Below are positions 37,301 to 49,503 of a stretch of DNA of 64,000 bases, in pieces. Origin of the DNA: Neodiprion pinetum (lineage: Eukaryota; Arthropoda; Insecta; Hymenoptera; Diprionidae); NCBI RefSeq assembly GCF_021155775.2, contig NC_060237.1:29219257-29283256 (forward strand). The letters are read 5' to 3'. The first letter of the stretch is position 1. Every line of letters starts with the position of its first letter. Made by a program: the position numbers and the translations under genes. The notes below the pieces were generated by a model that did not search any database, was not told where the DNA came from, and worked only from the letters and a program-made list of their open reading frames with translations.

Positions 37301-40300
37301 CGTAGAATGGAAAGCGTCTTTTCTGTCTTTCCGGGCATCCGGCAGCCCGCCGTTCGGGGGCGGGGGCGGACGCCCGGGTCCCGGGGGTGCAGGGGGTCCA
37401 CGATCCCGGCGAGGTTCCAGTAGGCGGCAGCACTGCGTCCGGAGCATATCGCGCTCTTAGCCTCCCAGAGTCCGCCAGCCAGCCAACGTTGGTTCGCCGA
37501 CTGTGCGGAATTTCGCAGCCGGTGTTTGCGACATTCTCGACGGGAGTTTTCCTCCGATCGCGGCTGATCGATCGATCGATCATTGGCGCAAACGTTAGCC
37601 GCGTCGGTTTTTGTCGGTAATTCGCGTTGATTTTACAGCACCGTCGAACGAAAGCCAAGATTCGGAGAGGGAGGGAGGGAGGGAGAGAAAGAGAGAAAGA
37701 GAGAAAGAGATACCGGGAATCTTGGTGATGCGCTGTGTTGTTCGAGTGTCGGAGGTGGTGGAGGATATCGAAGCCTGTTAAACTGCAGCAGCTCGAGTTG
37801 CGCCGACTCGATGAAAGCATTGTTGACGCGTTGCGCAACGACAATTAAACCGAGTATATTTATTTTTCTTTTATCATCGTACTAATTGGCACCGATGATG
37901 GAACAACGACGTTTCGCCAAGCGGACACAGCGGCTCAATTAACGCGATGTAATTATAACAATTTTCGAATACTCGTTTCACTTTCACCCGGTACTCAGGT
38001 GATTCGCGTATCCACACACGCACACAACAAAAACACCTTTGAAACTTTTCCATTCGGTATTCGTCGATTTTCCTGTCTTCTTACACGTACAGCATCGTCG
38101 TAAGCGAGCAGCTTTCTTCAGGCATGTTTTTAAGACAGTACAGTTTCATTAGGAGTGAGAAGTATGATGAAACGAACGATCGTGTAGCAAAACGATGCCG
38201 ACGACGCGTCACATCGATAAGTGTGCATACGGTTTAGTGACTGACGATCATCGCTATGGATAATACCCGGAGAGTTGTGAAGTTCTTCAAAGCTGTGCGT
38301 GCATCATCGGCATTGGTTTGAGGACAGCACAGCTGCTTTTCTACTACCAACGTCGACATCGGTAACTCACCGCGTGAGTGTGTCACTTCATAAATTTATT
38401 CACTCTTCGTCTGATGAACTGAACCGAACTGGAAGGACGTGCGGTCTGAAAGTGGTCAGAAATCTGCAGAATTCGTTCCAGGTTTTGCTTTCGTTTCTTT
38501 TTCTTTTCCTTCCTTCTCTTTCCTCCTTTCTACTTTTATAATTTCTACAGCGATTTCGCTTCAAAGCGAAACTAGAACGTCGTTAGAGATAAGATCGTGA
38601 TAACTTCCTCAAAGGCTCGTTGAAAAGCAGGCCGCTGCCGAAGCGATAACGCTCCGTACCGGTATCACATACATTATATACGTATAATATAGCGGAGTTC
38701 CTCTTTATGTGGAATTATGAATGAAAGAAGCGGGCAAACGGTTCATCGTTTTAGATAAGATCCGAAGCGTATAATCATCACCTTGGCATCTGTAGCGGGT
38801 GATCAACGGCAACGACATCAAGTGACGTTTTATACTCGCACTTAATTATTGTTATTATAGTAGGCACTACATGTATTGTCGCAACATCAAATTGATGCCG
38901 CATGTATAATTTTTTATTCCTCGCCTTGGTAAAATAGCAACGTGTTTCTCTGCACCGATCGATTTCCATGCAAAGTTCTCGTTATCATCAACAGAAGGCA
39001 GTCGAGCCGCAGAGAGTTTATATGTATAGTGTGCGCTTGATAAGTTTGTACGAGGTGTATAATTTGCGCAGTGTAATCGTAGGCCTGTAAATCTCACCTG
39101 TGTAAAGATAAAAAGCGCAGCTTTTATTATTATTATTATTATTATTATAACATTTTTTCTTTTTCGTTTCCTTCATTTACCTCACTTCTGTATCGGGTAC
39201 GTGGGTCTCCCTATTTACGCGAGTCTAGACGCGATATTGCAGGACCCGAGAATTCGCGTTATCGGTGAGAATTTTCATTGTTCTTTTAATCTCGTTCAGG
39301 CGAACAAAGAGTCGGCCTTCGTTTTTTGCCGACTTAAAAAAAAAAAAAAGGAACGAAAAATGTCGAGGACAAGTGCGTCATTGAACGACCGTGACCGCTG
39401 TGTTAAACAAGGCGGCATATAGGCATATTACGTTATACGCGACGGTTATACTTTCGGGGCTTGACTGTTAATTAACCACTTATCCGGACGAATTTCCGCC
39501 GTCGCTATTACGCATTCTATAAATAAATGGAATACCCACTTCCGCCACATTAACATCCCGGTATTTTTAAATATACGCACAAATTACCCGCTTCGGTGTT
39601 TCCTCTGCAAACAGCTCTTTATCTACTGGAAATCGCTGCGTGCTCTCTCTCTCTCTCTGTTCGACTCTCAGTTCAGATTTCATCCAATCGCATGCAGCTG
39701 TAAGTCAAGAAAATACATACGATAATTAATTTCTTCTCAAATTTCACCGAACTAAATTTACGTTCATCCAAATTGCAAAATCAGGGGATCGTCGCTACTC
39801 GGTCAGCGAGCATTGGTCGTGCTACTTAAACAGCTACGCCAATGGGAATTGCGGTGTCTGTCGGGTAGGTATGCACAACGTACCGGTATAACTAGTTTCG
39901 GTCAGGTTTCATTTCCGACAGCAGTTTGGAACGGACGAGCTTCACGCGTTCGAATCTGCAGCGGCATACCGGCTCTTAACGTCTGGAAAGATACGACAGG
40001 GAAAATATTTGTCGTACGATTGTCTATCCGTCTGCGATTTCAAGATCGTTGAAAACTCTCTTTGATTTTCTTATTTGCGTAGAATAGAAGAAGGGGCGTT
40101 TAACTTAATCTGCACACGGCTGTGATCAGCAATTGAGTATTTGTGGTAGCACTTGTTAAATGTTATTCACAGATTAAATTGCGAAGTGGTGGGTGAACTG
40201 GAAATAAAGAGGAAACGAAATACACCGGGATATGCGAAACTCAGTGGCCTTGAACGAAATCTCTGCCATGCATCAAGATCTGCGCGTCAAGATAAAATCC

Positions 40301-40801
40301 CTCGCGAATTGTTGATTTTTTTTTTATCTTCTTTTTTTTTTATCTTGTTCTCTTTTCCCTCAGCTTTTTTTCTTCGCCGCTGCTCAGCGAATGAGAAAGA
40401 GGATTATCAGATATACGGTAAAACCGTTCCATGCGAAATTAAGTCAGCGAGTACTTATTTTATCCCTCTCTGGTAGAAATATACGAACGATCAACTGAGA
40501 AACTGCTCGTTAGCATGCAAATCAGGCGAACACGATTCTCCTCGCCGCGCTGGTAATAATAATAGATAAAGGTGTAGGCAACGAAGGAAGAGAAACGTAA
40601 TATTGACGAAAATCTCGCAATAAGTACGAGAGGAATTTTATTTCTCCGCTCCTTGATTTATCGTCGCAAACACTTTTCGCGTGACCTACTTCATACATGT
40701 ATACGTATATAGCCCTCTTCTCTAATTTGGCTATAATCATCCTTATCACAACTGTCACACAGCGTGACACGAGTTGGGTGTATTCTCGGTGATCTCCGTA
40801 T

Positions 40802-40853
40802 GACGACGACGACGATGATGATGATGATTATGATGATGATGATGATGATGATC
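40802..40853 (+). repeat. (GAC)n/(GAT)n microsatellite
   Basis: A compound GAC then GAT array with one ATTATG interruption. Confidence 0.9.
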
Positions 40854-41460
40854 AAATTACCCGTAATTCAAGCGAGTATATTGTATTTTCGTGCTGACAA
40901 TCAGCGCGAAGTCTTCATCGTATCGCGCGATTCAAATTACCGTCCCGGCACATCGATGCAGATTATAATACAATCTATAACAATCACGTGCGAGAATTAG
41001 CAACCGCACTCTTGCCTCACTCACGTGCACGGCAGGGTACCCTGATATCAGTGATACATGTATATACACGTGTGCGTGTACGCATATAAATATATCGTCC
41101 GAATGACAGATATGGAAATTGATCGCACGCCGGTCATCCTCGTCCCTCTGACATTTGCATCGTATCTCCCGGTCCTTCTCCGCATAATGGGATCGAAGCC
41201 CGCATAATGTCAACGAGCTGCTAACCTCCGGCTCCTCCGTGTTATTTCGTCGTGTATAATCGCCGCGTAGCAGCCAGCCAGCGGTGTTGGAATCGTCGTG
41301 TCGGCCCATGCCGGGTATATCTCGCCAATGACGACAGCGGCAGCAGCTGTCGTGTGTCTCTTTAGTCCTCTCGAGTATAGAGAGTAGGTACCTATTCCGC
41401 TGCTGGCATCAATGCATATTTTATTATAGAATCCGAGCCGTTTCTCACCTTGGTATACAT

Positions 41461-41502
41461 GTACGTACGTACGTACTTACACGCATACATGCATGCATGC
41501 AT
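41461..41502 (+). repeat. ACGT then ATGC tetranucleotide arrays
   Basis: Overlapping GTAC/ACGT units are followed within 20 bases by four CATG/ATGC units. Both are self-complementary and could form hairpins. Confidence 0.8.
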
Positions 41503-42920
41503 GTTTATGGACGTAACTTATAACACGGTACCTATCATCTTATACACTTGCTTACGTAAGTTCACATGTACCCGTCAATCTACATTCTATGAATATATTC
41601 ATTGGGGCATGAAAGACCTAGGTGAGCTTTGCGATTGTTGTGTAGGTAGGTGACTCTGACAGTTGCAAAAATTTTAACCACTTCGCGCGAGTGTTATACT
41701 TGACGTATTTGAAATCGTTCTCGTCTCGGAAACCAAACCATGACGTTGGTGGGTTTCAGAAAATTCCTGATAATCCGTTGATACAGATAGGCGGCGATAC
41801 TGTTTCGTATCAGAATTCATTTATCAGCGTTCAACGTAGAGAGGAGGGGAAAAAATATCCTCCGAAAATATACCAGTCACGAATTACAGACCTGCTTGGC
41901 GGGCGGATTTGAAATTCCTGTCTCTCCTTCGTAATTTGTTAATATCCATTAATCTCCTTTATCTTGACTCGTTTCGCTCCCTTCAGGCGTTCTCCTAAAA
42001 CCCTGCAGCAGCAGCAGCAGCAGCCCGAAACCACGTTGCATATTCTCACCGTCACGTCCGACCGATTATCGATTCTCCGACCCCGGCGCTATCTATGCGC
42101 ATACTTGAATCGCATTACGAGTGAAACGTCCGCATATATTTATATCGTATACCTACGTATTATATACATAATTTATTAGGTACGGAAAGGTGATTTCACG
42201 ATATTCCGATGAAAAGTTTCGCTTCGACGCGACCCTGCGTGCCATTTCCGAGTTCACCCTGAACACTACCGTGAACAATTTGTCATCCACGTCGCCAGGG
42301 GGATGACGAGTCAGAGATGAATCAGAGATAAATCTTCCCCTTCCTCGTTTTCGCAGTCTCTTGAATATTCTCTAAGGCAAAATACCGAAGTCGAGACAAC
42401 AACGCTGTCGCAGTTTCTACTGGTTTGAAAACCGTGAAGGTTGAACGACGCGTTGATAATCAATCATTTTGACTTTTATTCCGAGGCATAACGATGTTTC
42501 GACGGGTCACGTCTCCTGCGGCTACTTGGACTGCGGCGACAAAAACAGTTGGCCCAACTCGCGATATCTCACTCTTGTAATTCAGGATGAAAATTTTTTG
42601 CCCACTACGTGAACTATCTGTCGTTCCATGGTCCATGATTGCCCGCTAACGGCCGAACGATCCGGTCATCTTTCCCCCCATTTTCCCTCGTGCGGAACGA
42701 CCGGGTCTTCGGAACTTTGGACTTGCGGGAAAGAACCGGTGAACGGACGCCGTTCTTCTGCAGAGTCTAGCCGTCCACCTCCGGGGTGGAATGGAACCTG
42801 TAGGAACAACTTGGAACGGGGTCGCGATAGCCGCTGGTCGCGATCAACCACGGTAATAAATGCCCCGGGTCTGAAAAGAAACGAAAAAACAAAGCACTCA
42901 CCCACTAGTTCGTTCGTTGG

Positions 42921-42964
42921 TTTCTTCTTTTCTTCGTTTCTTCGTTTCTTCGTTTCTTCGTTTG
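42921..42964 (+). repeat. TTTCTTCG minisatellite
   Basis: About four tandem TTTCTTCG octamers with an imperfect leading unit. Confidence 0.9.
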
Positions 42965-43131
42965 TCCGCCTTACGATCACCGACGACTAGGCATTGGGCT
43001 GGTGAAGAGGTCTAGGAAAGTGAAAGGGAGGAGGAAATATGGATCACTTGAGAAGCGTGTACGGTATAGTAGACGTGGATGTTGCCTTCGCGAATCAGCT
43101 ACCGATTATTTCCGTACAGAGAAGAAAAAAT

Positions 43132-43156
43132 AAGAAGAAGAAAAAGAAGAAGAAGT
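43132..43156 (+). repeat. (AAG)n microsatellite
   Basis: An AAG array with an A-rich interruption, about 700 bp upstream of Kdm3 exon F. Confidence 0.85.
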
Positions 43157-43840
43157 TACGAAGTGGAGTAAATGTAGGTACATATATCTCTCGTGGAGGC
43201 TCTCTCAAAGTGCCTTCCCGTATATCGTACACTCTACGCTGGGTGAAATAGCGTTTCTTTTTGTCGCCCAGTCTTGCTCCCCTGCATCGCAGTGCACCGT
43301 TCTATTTTTTTATCCTCGTGTACGGTGTTTTTTTTATTGTTTTTTTTTTTTTTTCTTCGTTTTCTATTCTTTCTTCTCTCCACCTTTTTCACCGCTGGCC
43401 GTTCACGTTGCGTTGGAAGCTTTTCAAACCTCGGGGACAAAAACACAACCCAAAACCAACGACCAAAACCATCATCCGGCTGTTGCGGGAGCAACTAGCG
43501 CACTTTAGCCTGCAACTCCCGGTCGCCGGTCGTGAGTTTCAAAGCCGGATGTATAAATAGCAGGGCAAAACCCCGACAATCGGAGCGATCGATACGCAGA
43601 TTTATACCTCGCCGTTCCCATGGTAATCCTCGTATACCACGTGTCGTCGTATCTACGATGTCGGAAGCTTCTTCCGTCACTTAAATAATCACGAAAGACT
43701 GACGCTTCGAGGTTCCAATCTCTGACCACTTACCTCAATCACTCCAATTTTTTATTTTTTTTTGTTCTCTTTTCGCAATCCTTCAGCCGACGACATTGTA
43801 CCCCGTGACTAACGATTCCATCTATTCTTGGGTGTTTTAG

Positions 43841-43946
43841 CCACGAGTTGGCCGTAGACCCCGGGGACGTCCAGGTGCTACTGCTCACCTTCAACCACCG
43901 ACCGGGTCGGAAAGCCCGCCTGCGATTCCACAGCATCTCGAAAAAG
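43841..43946 (+). CDS. Kdm3: Kdm3 exon F: AT-hook-like basic segment
   Basis: The exon is 106 bp between acceptor ttcttgggtgttttag and consensus donor AAG|gtaagt. Entered in phase 0, as exon E requires, it reads PRVGRRPRGRPGATAHLQPP then TGSESPPAIPQHLEK and leaves one base. RRPRGRPG resembles an AT-hook (core RGRP), a minor-groove DNA-binding motif. A second frame is also open (HELAVDPGDVQVLLLTFNHR and onward). It is disfavoured because its entry and exit phases do not fit exon E or exon G. No family alignment is recalled for this variable region, so the call rests on splice sites and phase. Confidence 0.72.
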
Positions 43947-44452
43947 GTAAGTTTCGCCAAACGTGTATGTCATATCATCATCGTGATTCCGAAGGACTTC
44001 TTGGTAAAGTCGTTTCGACGATGTGTTCTGCAAGCAGCTCTACAACTTTTACCTACATGCCTGAATTTCGTTCGGTACGAGGCAACTGAGAGGGCTGAAA
44101 ACGGTCTTACAAACCCATGGATCGTTATAGTTTGAGTAAAGTCTTATCGCGCGGTTTCATCTGTAATCACAGATTGGGAATTGGAGAGATTTCCAATACG
44201 CAGCTCAGTCGTGAATCAGGCCAAAACGATCTCCTTCCTCTGCAGTATGCGCGCCGCGGTTGAAACGCGAACGGCACGACGGCGATCAATTGCCGTAATT
44301 TTAATACCTCTTTTGAACCCAGGCTAAAGTCATTCCGGACGACACCTAATTTAGGTTCTCCCCCTCGTGCCTATACCGTGCGTCCATTCCGTTGCGTGTC
44401 TACGCGTGTTCGAGATACACGATCGCATATGTAACACACGTTATTCATTCAG

Positions 44453-44601
44453 GAGGTTGCGGTGTGCTCACATTGGTGCAGCAGGCCAGCAGCGTGGAAT
44501 TGAACGACCGAAAAACGACGACGAACGCCGGAGCAAACGAAAAGGAATTATCCGAACGAAAGCAGCGGAACCGGCGCGCCGTTGTGGCTTCGGGCCCCGG
44601 G
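44453..44601 (+). CDS. Kdm3: Kdm3 exon G: variable low-complexity region
   Basis: The exon is 149 bp with acceptor cgttattcattcag and a weaker donor GGG|gtaaag. Two bases complete the GGA glycine codon left by exon F; 49 codons follow and it ends in phase 0. It reads GGCGVLTLVQQASSVELNDR then KTTTNAGANEKELSERKQRN and RRAVVASGPG. Ser/Thr/Lys/Glu-rich composition fits the unstructured middle of KDM3 proteins. The donor is not ideal. Reading through it stays open to a TAA at about 44670 (a lysine-rich tail), which could be an alternative short terminal exon or chance. No homologous segment is recalled. Confidence 0.62.
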
Positions 44602-46388
44602 GTAAAGTGGTGTAAAATGAGAAATAAGACGAAAAAATTGAAAGAAAGAAAAAAATACTCACGTCGAGAGTAAGACGGCGAAATAAGTCCTCCAGAGAAA
44701 GCAAAAGGAGTCGCCGCTTAAGGAACCCGAGGTTACAAACGATTCGAGGAACCGCCAACCGGTTCGCGAAACAAAAGATAATAACTCTCTGCTCTTGCTC
44801 GATCATGGTTTTTCGTTTGTGACTCGGTGTATTAACCTTCGTTTCACTTTTACCGTACCTATTTGTATCACGCGCGTAGCATAGGTACCTACATCCATGT
44901 TTCGCTGGTGCAAAGTTAAGACGGGGTCAATGTGGTGCAGCAATGGGGTAGGGATTGTTTTCTTCCGGAGAAAGGGGGGTAATGGAGGGAAATTAATGTG
45001 TCGCCTTCTTTTCTGCAGCCACTTAATACTTTCAGCATCCGAGGTTGGAAGGAGGCGTAATTTCTGATCGAAAAAAAGTTGGACTCTAAAGGCGAAAATT
45101 GTGCTACGATGCTCGCGTGTTTCCAGGAAATCATACAATTTCCTGCGAGCGACGAATCGAGGGTTACAGCCGAGGGGATACAGGGGGTGAAGAGGAGGAC
45201 ACGGTATAACTCAGCGATTCAGCTACCCGGGTGAAATCGCCGGTTATCGGGGCGCCGGAGTGGCTGCGAAGCGTGGAGAGAAGAGATAGAGATGAATGGA
45301 GAATAAGGAGAAGAAAACGGGAGGAAAACGCTGAAAGTGGAGTGAAGAAAAAAAATGTTGGAAAAAGGCTTAAGCAACGTTTGTGTAGGTGTGTAGGTGT
45401 GGAAGTGTAGGTATAAGAACGCGATCGACGCTGAGTCAGTTGAAAGATCCGCTGGGTAGAAGAAAATAGAAGAAAAAGTAGGGAAAATGGAAGGAAACAG
45501 CGAGTCTTTGTCCTCCGTGAAAGTCGCTTAATCTTCACACCTCCGTTTCTCTCCCTCTATAATTCCTTCGTTCGTCGTCTTGGACATGCAGCGACCGACA
45601 TTCTCGAAGACTTGAAAATACCCTGAAACACATCGCGTGAATGCGAAAATAGAAGGAACAGCGGGAACGGCGAGGCGAGGTGACTGCACTGCTCTCTCCG
45701 GATAAAAATTGTCCCATGCCCCGCTATTACGGACCGGTTGTTTTATTGGAAATCAAAAAATGGCCGCTGACGATCTATTTCAAGGCATCGCGGAATTGAG
45801 GTAAAAAAAAAAACACCTCAAGGGTCGAGGCTTGAGACGTCTGGGAGTTCATTAAAAACCACTCGGGATATCTGCGATATTAATCGTACAGTCACGTCAC
45901 ACTTGCTCTGTTCTCATCTCAGAACCACTCGGTTTGAAAATATTTGAAAAGCCATAACTCGGCGGACGAAGCCGACAGTTTTGTACCACCTTGACTTGAG
46001 AGCAAACACCAGTGCCCTACTTCTCTGGCGTTCATATCGTCGTGTATATCTTAGATATTTCGTGAACTGGGATGTATATGTGTGTATACATACCATACCC
46101 ACTTCCAGAAATCCTGTATTTACACGAGTTAAATCGATCCTACTCGCCTATAGCCAAGGGAATATTATTCTAGCCTAGTGAAACGAACGTGTCCAACGAC
46201 CAAACGTTATTCTCTTTCCCACTTGCTTGATCGTTTGCGTTTCATCGCACGAAAGCATCCGTAGCCACAGTTTTGGATTGCATAATAGCTGCAGCAAAGC
46301 GATGCTGATGGTACAAAAACCCAGCTTTTAACGCACACCGGGAGACAGGTGCACAAGTTGATTTACCAATCTTAGGATATCGACTAAC

Positions 46389-46518
46389 CTCGTCGCAGCG
46401 TTGGATCCGGCTCAAGACGCGGAGCACTTTTGGTCTCTTTGCCTTTCCTTGTGGCTGCTTCCGGTAAACTCAAACGACACGCGATCTCAAGATTCCTCGA
46501 AGCTACCAACTCCATAGG
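46389..46518 (-). CDS. Candidate minus-strand exon (unrecognised)
   Basis: On the minus strand an acceptor (cgcgctttgcaatcag) is followed by 130 bp of open frame, PMELVASRNLEIACRLSLPE then AATRKGKETKSAPRLEPDPT and LRR, and a non-consensus donor GAG|gttagt. If real it belongs to an antisense gene nested in or beyond Kdm3. No similarity is recognised. Confidence 0.15.
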
Positions 46519-47086
46519 CTGATTGCAAAGCGCGCAAAAGTATAAGCACCGAGATATAGTATCGAGAAAGGGTGGGAGGGAGAGCTTTGTACTCCACGCG
46601 AAAATATAACGCACCCTTTAATTTCATTTCGCGGGGATAAAGAAATCGCCTCAGGAGTTACTCCCGTCCTCTTGTTAATAAATCAACGTCACCTTCTCGA
46701 CAGATTTTTTGACGTGAATACCGCGACCAGGTGGATGGCTTATGCTCGAGTTGATGATCCGCCTCACACGCGACATGCCTGCGTATACATCAAATTTCAA
46801 GGAAGGAGAAAGACCTTCGTGCAAATTTACGGATCGCAAAATGATAAACGGGAACATTCCCCGGAGGGTTCAGTCAGTCAATGTATAGAATTTCCTCGGA
46901 GTCGTCGCTCGTACAGATATACATATATATCATTTATCTCCGGTTACTGTTGGGAATAGTTTTGGAACCGAGTAGAATTCGCAGTTCGATAGATAATCCG
47001 GATGGGAATTAGCCGGCTGGAAGTCATCATCGAGCTCTAATCACCGCTCTTCTCTCGCGGTCCTTTGTTTTTCCCGCCGCCGTTAG

Positions 47087-47224
47087 CGCAACCGAGAGGA
47101 AACTCCGATACGAACTTCTGAAATGGGCTTGTCAGCCGCGCTCAGCGAACTGCGTTTGACGCGACACGGGTATTCGCAGCTCTCGAATGCCCGAAAGGAT
47201 CTAATTGCAAGGGCAACACTCCAC
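47087..47224 (+). CDS. Candidate exon (unrecognised), phase-compatible with Kdm3
   Basis: The stretch is 138 bp (46 codons), phase 0 at both ends, behind a very pyrimidine-rich acceptor (ctttgtttttcccgccgccgttag) and before donor CAC|gtaagc. The product starts RNREETPIRTSEMGLSAALS and ends RKDLIARATLH. It would splice in frame after exon G. An open run of 46 codons is not rare by chance and no similarity is recognised. It could be a Kdm3 exon of the variable region or a decoy. Confidence 0.25.
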
Positions 47225-49489
47225 GTAAGCCATTGCCTTACGTCGAGATCTCAGGGGAGGCTTTCCCCGAAGTTGTTTAATTGGTTATTCTCGTTGACCA
47301 CCGTCCCCCGGACCATCGGCCAATATCGTCCTGAACTAACTTCGGAACGGAGCCCTTCGTAAACTAGTCGAGCGTTATCGAGCCCTCTTGATTGTTGACG
47401 GAAGTCGCGAGGGGGATCGGAGAGACTAGACGTAACGTTTGGATAATGGATTCGCGGGGCATCCTAGAGTCAATTTCAACATTCACCGATGCGGCGAGAA
47501 GGTACTTGTGTACACCGTTGAAGCAAGCAAACGGCACGTCCTCCTACCACCTTAGCAATTTCCTCCGCGAGTTTCTCCACCTCTCACGAGATGCCCTCGA
47601 CGCAACTGACCGTCGCAAATTATTAACGGAACGAACGCACGGTTCGATTAGATAATCGATTGCGACTCTGCGGTATACACACGTATACGATAGTCGACTG
47701 TGCAACGGACGGAGAGTGGAGTTGCTGGCTCCTAGCTTCGATGTTGCTGAACCGAACACCCAACTACCGATTGTAACGAGCAACATGCGCTTATCCGAAA
47801 CTTTACGATCGCCTGTTACGATCGTCGGACACAAAGTTTCCTAGCTAACAGGCAAGCTAGACTAAAGCGAACCCTGTGCACACCTGAACCACCCACGGAA
47901 TTTATTACCTCGTTTCGTACAAACGAACGGTAAACGTTGAGTGCCCGTGTAGGTTATGTGCCTCTGCTCGGTACCCTCGAGTAGAGAAAATTTACTCACA
48001 AGTTTCGCAACCGTATTCTCACCGCCGCTCAACAATCTTATAACTCCTCATCGAATCTTGTGCTTACGGACAAAATAGCCGCCATCGATACGATGTGGGT
48101 AAAGTCTGCAAGCTTCCTATCGCAGTCTCCGGTACCTTGTGTGTCTTGCTCGTTACAATCGAGGATGATTGGCGGTCGCAAAGTTCTCGTGATAATGATA
48201 ATCGTTGCTCCAGCGCTTCGAGGCAGTCACCGAGTCCATTTAGCCTCGAGGCTTTCATGTTCGACGTTGAATACCTCGTAATACCTTATTTTCAATCGTT
48301 AAATAACTCGTAAGAAAAGTAACGATTGATATAAAAATCACACTTGTCTGTGGGTAGCAAGGTCATCGATGAGTCGCCACTGAGCCATGTTTCTTTCCCA
48401 CTGTTATACAGAGGAGGCCGAGAGCCGTACCTCCTCTATTCGGCCAAAGGTGTAGCTCACCTAGGGCAACTCTCGGCGTTCAGCATGTATAATGGCGGAA
48501 TGAACTTGCTGGATTAAACGCTGTTAATTACTCACATCCATTTTGCTGGTTAATTCCAGTCTGCTGGATTTTGAGAGGTGTGGGCGTAGGTTTAAATAAA
48601 TTTTCATCATTTTTCAAGTCCTACAACATTCTGCTTTCCGAGTTCCTCCAGGACCGAGCTGATAAATGTAAATTTGAGCGTGCCGATAAACGAGCAACTC
48701 GGTCTAATTTAAACTTTTCTTTCACGCCCTTTTTGTGCGGACAATTAGAAACTTTGGTGGCACGTGACTCGGATTAAACCGCTTAATTGAAAGCGGTACC
48801 GTCTCTTACAGATCTTCTACCTCTTATAAAATGATCGTTCAAACCGTTGATACCTCGATTAATAATATTTGAGGAATCGCGGTTACCTTTACGTCTGTAT
48901 GGGTACTCATAAATTAACCTAAAATTGACATGGGAAATCCCTTCTTCAAGATCTCTTTTCGCACGAGGGCTGTTTTGTGAAGCGTGGCTCTTTCACTCTC
49001 AGGTCATTCCGATAAAATACAATCTCGATATAACGAAGCACAATGGTAAAAGAAGGTGGATCTTTTTTCGCATCAGCGCAAAGTTATTGGCGTATCAATT
49101 TCTGGGTGTGGATGTTCAAAAAAGGGAGATGGATAACCATTCGGACGATCCTTGAGACACAGCGTGACTCCTTGGTTCGAACTGATAAGTGAACGTGCCG
49201 GATGGCGTAAAATCGTGGACCATCGTCTGGAACGTCGTATAAAAAAAATACAGTAAAGCTGGAACACGTATCAAATCGTACAGCCGAAGAAATCCTACGG
49301 ACGGTGATAAACAAGACGAGCGAGTTTCTTCGTCATCGTCGGGAACGAGTGTTTCCCGGAATCGTTGACGGTTTCTGGTCCGTAACTTTTTAGATTCCTT
49401 TTTCCGTCGTCCGGAAGATGCTCGCCGAGGCCGAGGTTGTTGCCAGGGCGGAAATTTCCGGCACGCGTCTTTTCAATGCCGTCGAGGGC

Positions 49490-49503
49490 GTCGCCATGGT
49501 GAC
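49490..49503. promoter_or_regulatory. X-box-like palindrome GTCGCC-AT-GGTGAC
   Basis: The two half-sites are exact reverse complements with an AT spacer, as in the canonical X-box, but with C/G at the variable third and fourth positions. It lies in a GC-rich island (about 49.4-49.56 kb) that also has a short open frame. Confidence 0.3.

Larger units (their letters stand above)
31403..43840 (+). other. Kdm3: Kdm3 large intron after exon E
   Basis: The intron is 12,438 bp, gtgagt to tttag. GC-rich islands lie near 31.6-31.9, 33.2-34.2, 35.1-35.6, 36.3-36.6, 37.2-37.6 and 42.6-42.9 kb. They contain long overlapping frames on both strands, none recognised. Such islands could hold enhancers, alternative promoters or a nested gene; the sequence alone does not decide. 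Confidence 0.7.
19891..44601 (+). other. Kdm3: Kdm3 (lysine-specific demethylase 3) gene, N-terminal portion, seven exons
   Basis: KDM3/JHDM2 proteins are nuclear Fe(II)/2-oxoglutarate JmjC enzymes that remove mono- and dimethyl marks from histone H3 lysine 9. Seven plus-strand exons join without frame conflict. The first five give a continuous protein segment that follows vertebrate KDM3A/KDM3B from memory. Shared landmarks are a VEYDDVEWQRREWL block (human VEFDG..W), an FLVEKALCWADRPDP block, AWPALTFYPLV (human QWPALTFTPLV), PVEFMQDRRLDF, a VGFRVEVYRAEGTTQWYTAV block (human VGSEVKIYSLDPSTQWFSAT) and a DPSLVQM block (human DPSLIHV). These are the pre-catalytic N-terminal domains, which family models describe as Tudor-like and PWWP-like folds. 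The zinc finger, LXXLL motif and JmjC domain are not seen in the window. The first coding exon is also missing. Introns are 2486, 6144, 1753, 394, 12438 and 506 bp. Identification is based on recalled similarity, not a database search. Confidence 0.9.

Noticed and set aside
45019..45058. Exon after the strong acceptor cttcttttctgcag at about 45018
   Set aside because: All three frames stop within about 50 bases (the phase-0 reading ends PLNTFSIRGWKEA) and there is no donor, so it is probably a decoy acceptor.
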